Positions 62,990 through 64,000 of a stretch of 64,000 bases of DNA are shown piece by piece. The stretch covers positions 267,569 through 331,568 of the forward strand of contig NZ_LUTN01000001.1 of NCBI RefSeq assembly GCF_002111595.1. Reading direction: 5' to 3'. Both the position numbers and the translations under genes were made by a program. The stretch's first letter is position 1; every line of letters begins with the position of its first letter. Source of the DNA: Lonsdalea britannica (GTDB lineage Bacteria > Pseudomonadota > Gammaproteobacteria > Enterobacterales > Enterobacteriaceae). Below the pieces are notes generated by a model, which was not told the DNA's origin, ran no database searches, and worked only from the letters and a program-made list of their open reading frames with translations.

Positions 62990-64000
62990 TTATAAAGGCT
63001 TATATCCAAAACGGTCCAAGTGTTGCAAAATAAACCAGGACCGAAATCCGCCTAATACACTATAAGATTTTATTGAACCATTCGACGGGTCAGGACCGAT
63101 ATCTGGAATATCCAAGCCGAAATGGTCGTAAAACGTTACGTGTACCTTTCCTTTATAGAAACGCCCACAACGATCGAATTCGACGATCTCCGCTTTAGCA
63201 CCCCATACATCGTTAACCGTGATTGTCAGACCACCATTCCACCATCCCAGCCATTTGTCTTTTGTGGTATTGAATGCAGGAGGAAGAAGAGGTCTTTCGT
63301 TGTTTTTATCATCGATATAAACATATTTATCCATCCAATCAACCAGTTGCAGCGAGTTTATTTCACCATTGCTTTGCTTAATCGCTTTTTTCATGCCATC
63401 CAGTAATAGAGTCATAAACTTCTGTGTTTTCGGATGTGCGCGAGCGGCCTGGGTTAAGGCCGGATGCCTAAACTCGCCCCCTTCATTTTTTTCAAATTTG
63501 GCAATCATTGCGAGAATAACGTTTCTCAGATCCCCGGAAGAGAACAACGTTGCCGCCATCACCCTAAATTTTATAAAGTTGATGGTCGGTGAATCGAAGC
63601 CAAATAAATAACCGTCTTTTACGAAGAGAGGTAAATGGCCAAAGTTAGGTATGGCTCTGATTTCTTCTTCGGTCATATCGCCATAGGTCATATCCGCAGC
63701 CGGGCTGCCATCAGCGTTAAAACCGGGTTTACGCGGCGACTGATATACCAAAACGGGGACATGGATACGCGTCGCACTGGTGGTATCGGTCATTTCGGTG
63801 ACTTTAAGCGTCGGCTCGGGTTCGGTTCGCGGTATGGCCGGGCGAGGCGCAAACCCCCAGCCCGCTTTTTGCGCCGGGGCGTTGACCTTGGCGCGGGCGT
63901 AGGCGTTTTGGACGGTGTTGGAAAAGTTTCGGTTGGCGTTGATGTCTAACGTGCCCGCATTTAACGAACAACAGGCGTGTTCCTTCGAGCCTAATACGAC
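62990..64000 (-). CDS. DUF3289-like putative effector, N-terminus beyond window
   Basis: The minus-strand frame is open from the right window edge to the stop at 62990 (about 336 residues visible), so the ATG at 63793 is probably internal. The visible N-terminal part (LGSKEHACCSLNAGTLDINANR-like, then AGWGFAPRPAIPR) looks like a linker or PAAR-adjacent region. The C-terminal ~250 residues show YGDMTEEEIRAIPNF, FRHPALTQAAR and the ending FYDHFGLDIPDIGPDP ... YSVLGGFRSWFILQH, typical of DUF3289 proteins, which occur in type VI/Rhs effector loci. The tandem membrane proteins downstream would be the immunity genes. Family call from memory; effector role inferred. Confidence 0.68.
   Translation of the reverse strand, partial: VVLGSKEHACCSLNAGTLDINANRNFSNTVQNAYARAKVNAPAQKAGWGFAPRPAIPRTEPEPTLKVTEMTDTTSATRIHVPVLVYQSPRKPGFNADGSPAADMTYGDMTEEEIRAIPNFGHLPLFVKDGYLFGFDSPTINFIKFRVMAATLFSSGDLRNVILAMIAKFEKNEGGEFRHPALTQAARAHPKTQKFMTLLLDGMKKAIKQSNGEINSLQLVDWMDKYVYIDDKNNERPLLPPAFNTTKDKWLGWWNGGLTITVNDVWGAKAEIVEFDRCGRFYKGKVHVTFYDHFGLDIPDIGPDPSNGSIKSYSVLGGFRSWFILQHLDRFGYKPL

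Overview
The window looks like chromosomal DNA of a plant- or insect-associated enterobacterium, most likely Pectobacteriaceae (Dickeya, Brenneria, Lonsdalea or Pectobacterium-like). The reasons are the enterobacterial backbone order yecF-uvrY-uvrC-pgsA-glyW, an E. coli-like ygeV/dpaL/hyuA/ygfK/ssnA purine-type catabolic cluster, cycA and nac, and an indigoidine (indABC) pigment locus. The genus is an inference.

Layout. 1-14.2 kb: a sigma-54-controlled catabolic cluster with a divergent YgeV-like activator, dpaL, hyuA, a convergent XdhC-like gene, ygfK, ssnA and a two-subunit molybdenum hydroxylase (xdhA, xdhB). Three GG-N10-G(C/A) sigma-54 promoters precede dpaL, ygfK and xdhA, and the same 15-bp palindrome sits about 150 bp upstream of the first two. 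14.3-18.1 kb: nitrilase, MetA-like outer-membrane protein and truncated haemoglobin, divergent from an AraC-type regulator. 18.2-27 kb: a divergent amine or amino-alcohol catabolic module (MHS transporter, amidase, APC permease and SDR on minus; APH-type kinase, class III PLP enzyme and DeoR regulator on plus). 27.3-30.8 kb: two small redox/regulator pairs (OYE/HxlR, Rid/TetR) around a YjfB gene.

30.8-41.4 kb: an IS3-type relic, LysR regulator, YdcZ-type transporter pair, tautomerase, and indA, indB, a questin-oxidase-like gene and the indC synthetase, ending at the 3' end of a tRNA-Asn gene. 41.8-48.6 kb: backbone, with a truncated nac behind an intact sigma-54 promoter, cycA, tRNA-Lys, yecF, uvrY, uvrC, pgsA and tRNA-Gly. 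48.6-59.9 kb: about 11 kb of accessory DNA separating tRNA-Gly from tRNA-Cys-tRNA-Leu, which are contiguous in E. coli. It carries a MetE-like protein, a flavin/Fe-S enoate reductase, an alpha-1,4-glucan-lyase-like GH31 protein and a Tat-exported protein, and could encode a 1,5-anhydrofructose-type pathway. 60.1-64 kb: P2-like prophage scraps next to tRNA-Leu, then tandem membrane proteins beside a DUF3289-like putative effector that runs off the right edge.

A general caution: at least ten single-base frameshifts occur, in dpaL, the globin, the amidase (three), a YdcZ gene, indA, uvrC (two) and the MetE-like gene, and tRNA-Lys is one base short. Nearly all are explained by one missing base in a short homopolymer, and they hit housekeeping as well as accessory genes. 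Sequencing or assembly error is therefore the simplest explanation, and the pseudogene labels below mean 'frame broken as read'.
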